From positions 1 to 15,818 of the forward strand of contig CAITSH010000105.1 of assembly GCA_903895005.1 (NCBI GenBank): a stretch of 15,818 bases of DNA, read 5' to 3'. Source of the DNA: an uncultured Pseudomonadota bacterium. Its GTDB lineage: Bacteria > Pseudomonadota > Gammaproteobacteria > Burkholderiales > SG8-39. The notes under the pieces are model-generated. The model was not told the DNA's origin and searched no databases. It was given only the letters and a program-made list of their open reading frames with translations. This document shows, in pieces, positions 14,802-15,818 of this stretch. Made by a program: the position numbers and the translations under genes. Numbering within the stretch: the first letter of the stretch is position 1; the number at the start of each line of letters is the position of its first letter.

Positions 14802-15818
14802 TCAGAGCAGCAACCCGCCCTGCGGCTGCAGGCCGAGGGCGCTCTGGCCGTAGGCCGCCGCATGGACATCCCAGGTGAGGGCGATGTGCGAGGAGGCGGC
14901 GTGGATGTCGCGAAACTGGCGTTGCAGCGGCAGGTGCAACGACAGCCCCCCGGCGCCGGCCGCAGGCATCAGCGCGTCAATGGCGCGCACCGACAGTTGC
15001 GTGGCAAACGCAACGTTGCGCTTCCAGCGCAGCTTGGTTTCCATGCCCGGGAACTGGCCGCGCTCGACGCTCGCCTCCAGTTCCTGCCAGTCACCGCGCA
15101 GCACGGTTTCGGCGAATTCGACGCAGGCCGCCGCTTCGGCGATGCGGGCCTGAACAGAGGTGAGTTCGGCCACACGCACGCCGGTGTAGGTGCCGGCGCG
15201 CTGGCGCATGCCCTTGGTGAATTGCTCCACCGCCGCCTTGGCGGTGCCCAGGGGCACGATCGAAAGCACGTACGCAAACGCGGCGAACACCGGCGTCTGG
15301 AACAGTCGGTTCTTGTAGACCTTCGCGCCAGGCACATTCTGTCCGGCGGCAAATATCTCGGCCGACATGCTGCGATGCGCCGGCACGAAGGCGTCCTTGA
15401 TTTCAACGTCATGGCTGCCGGTTCCGGTCAGGCCGAAGGCCTGCCAGTTATCGAGGCTCTTGAAGTCGGCCTGAGGCACCAGGAAAAAACGCCGCTCCGG
15501 CGCCCCGCCGGTTTGCTCGGCCATGCCACCTACGAGTATCCAGCTCGATGCATCGATGCCGCTGCCAAACGGCCAGCGTCCGATCAGCCGGAAGCCGCCC
15601 TCGACCGGCGTCGCCTTGCCGCAGGGAAAGGCAAGTCCTGTGGCGGCGAGCGCATCGGGGTCCTCGCCCCACAGGTCTTGCTGCGCCTGCAATTCGAACT
15701 GCCCGACGTTCCACGAATGCGAGGCAAGGTTGGAATAGATCCACGCTGTCGAGGCGCAGCCCTTGCACAACGTGAGCACCACATCCATCAGCGTGGTGAG
15801 TCCGAGCTCGGAACCGCC
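14802..15818 (-). CDS. Acyl-CoA dehydrogenase-fold flavin-dependent monooxygenase (partial, N-terminus outside window)
   Basis: The 338 visible codons run off the right edge without a stop. The first visible residues, GGSELGLTTL, match the GG-x-EL segment that normally lies some 40-60 residues into these proteins, so the true start is outside. The layout is that of group D two-component monooxygenases (HsaA, HpaB-C2, DszC types): CKGCASTAWIYS near the start, the middle beta domain with RLIGRWPFGSGID and GLTGTGSHDVE, and a C-terminal helical bundle ending in RQFRDIHAASSHIALTWDVHAAAYG. No acyl-CoA dehydrogenase catalytic glutamate is evident in the last helices, which favours oxygenation by reduced flavin supplied by a separate reductase. 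No such reductase is in the window. It sits upstream of the SMP-30 gene in the same unit. Confidence 0.9.
   Translation of the reverse strand, partial: GGSELGLTTLMDVVLTLCKGCASTAWIYSNLASHSWNVGQFELQAQQDLWGEDPDALAATGLAFPCGKATPVEGGFRLIGRWPFGSGIDASSWILVGGMAEQTGGAPERRFFLVPQADFKSLDNWQAFGLTGTGSHDVEIKDAFVPAHRSMSAEIFAAGQNVPGAKVYKNRLFQTPVFAAFAYVLSIVPLGTAKAAVEQFTKGMRQRAGTYTGVRVAELTSVQARIAEAAACVEFAETVLRGDWQELEASVERGQFPGMETKLRWKRNVAFATQLSVRAIDALMPAAGAGGLSLHLPLQRQFRDIHAASSHIALTWDVHAAAYGQSALGLQPQGGLLL

Overview
The window is GC-rich and densely coded, with 17 well-supported genes and one doubtful gene end at the left edge. The lgt, DUF465 and ilvD proteins look like those of Betaproteobacteria, most likely Burkholderiales (the Lgt N-terminus and the short ~560-residue IlvD fit). 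This assignment is inference. I see no RNA gene, insertion sequence, CRISPR array or integration site. No gene-free stretch exceeds 300 bases; the longest is 2140-2383.

Left region (1-6821): an accessory uptake and catabolism locus. On the minus strand a beta-alanine:pyruvate-type class III aminotransferase is followed by a TetR regulator. Divergent from them is a five-gene operon: periplasmic NMT1/THI5-type binding protein, ABC ATPase, ABC permease, cysteine amidohydrolase (isochorismatase/N-carbamoylsarcosine amidase fold), and a second protein of binding-protein fold that resembles 4,5-dihydroxyphthalate decarboxylase and has no signal peptide. The first three genes overlap or abut. The shared 244-bp control region holds an 8-bp inverted repeat and a possible promoter. 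Together the genes suggest import of a small nitrogen compound, amide or ureido hydrolysis in the cytoplasm, and transamination of a released omega-amino acid. The substrate is unknown.

Middle region (6838-12025): housekeeping genes. A DUF465 protein and lgt lie on the minus strand. A LysR regulator faces a DMT-family transporter across a short AT-rich spacer with two ATAC...GTAT sites, one of them a classical T-N11-A LysR box. The transporter is followed by ilvD (dihydroxy-acid dehydratase with the three-cysteine pattern of the [2Fe-2S] type) and, 5 bp later, a YkgJ-like cysteine-cluster protein.

Right region (12117-15818): two converging two-gene units. On the plus strand are a VOC metalloprotein and an FAD monooxygenase resembling 2,6-dihydroxypyridine 3-hydroxylase. 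On the minus strand are an acyl-CoA-dehydrogenase-fold flavin monooxygenase, cut by the window edge, and an SMP-30/gluconolactonase-type lactonase. The combination of two flavin hydroxylases, a VOC protein and a lactonase looks like part of a ring-degrading pathway that I cannot name.
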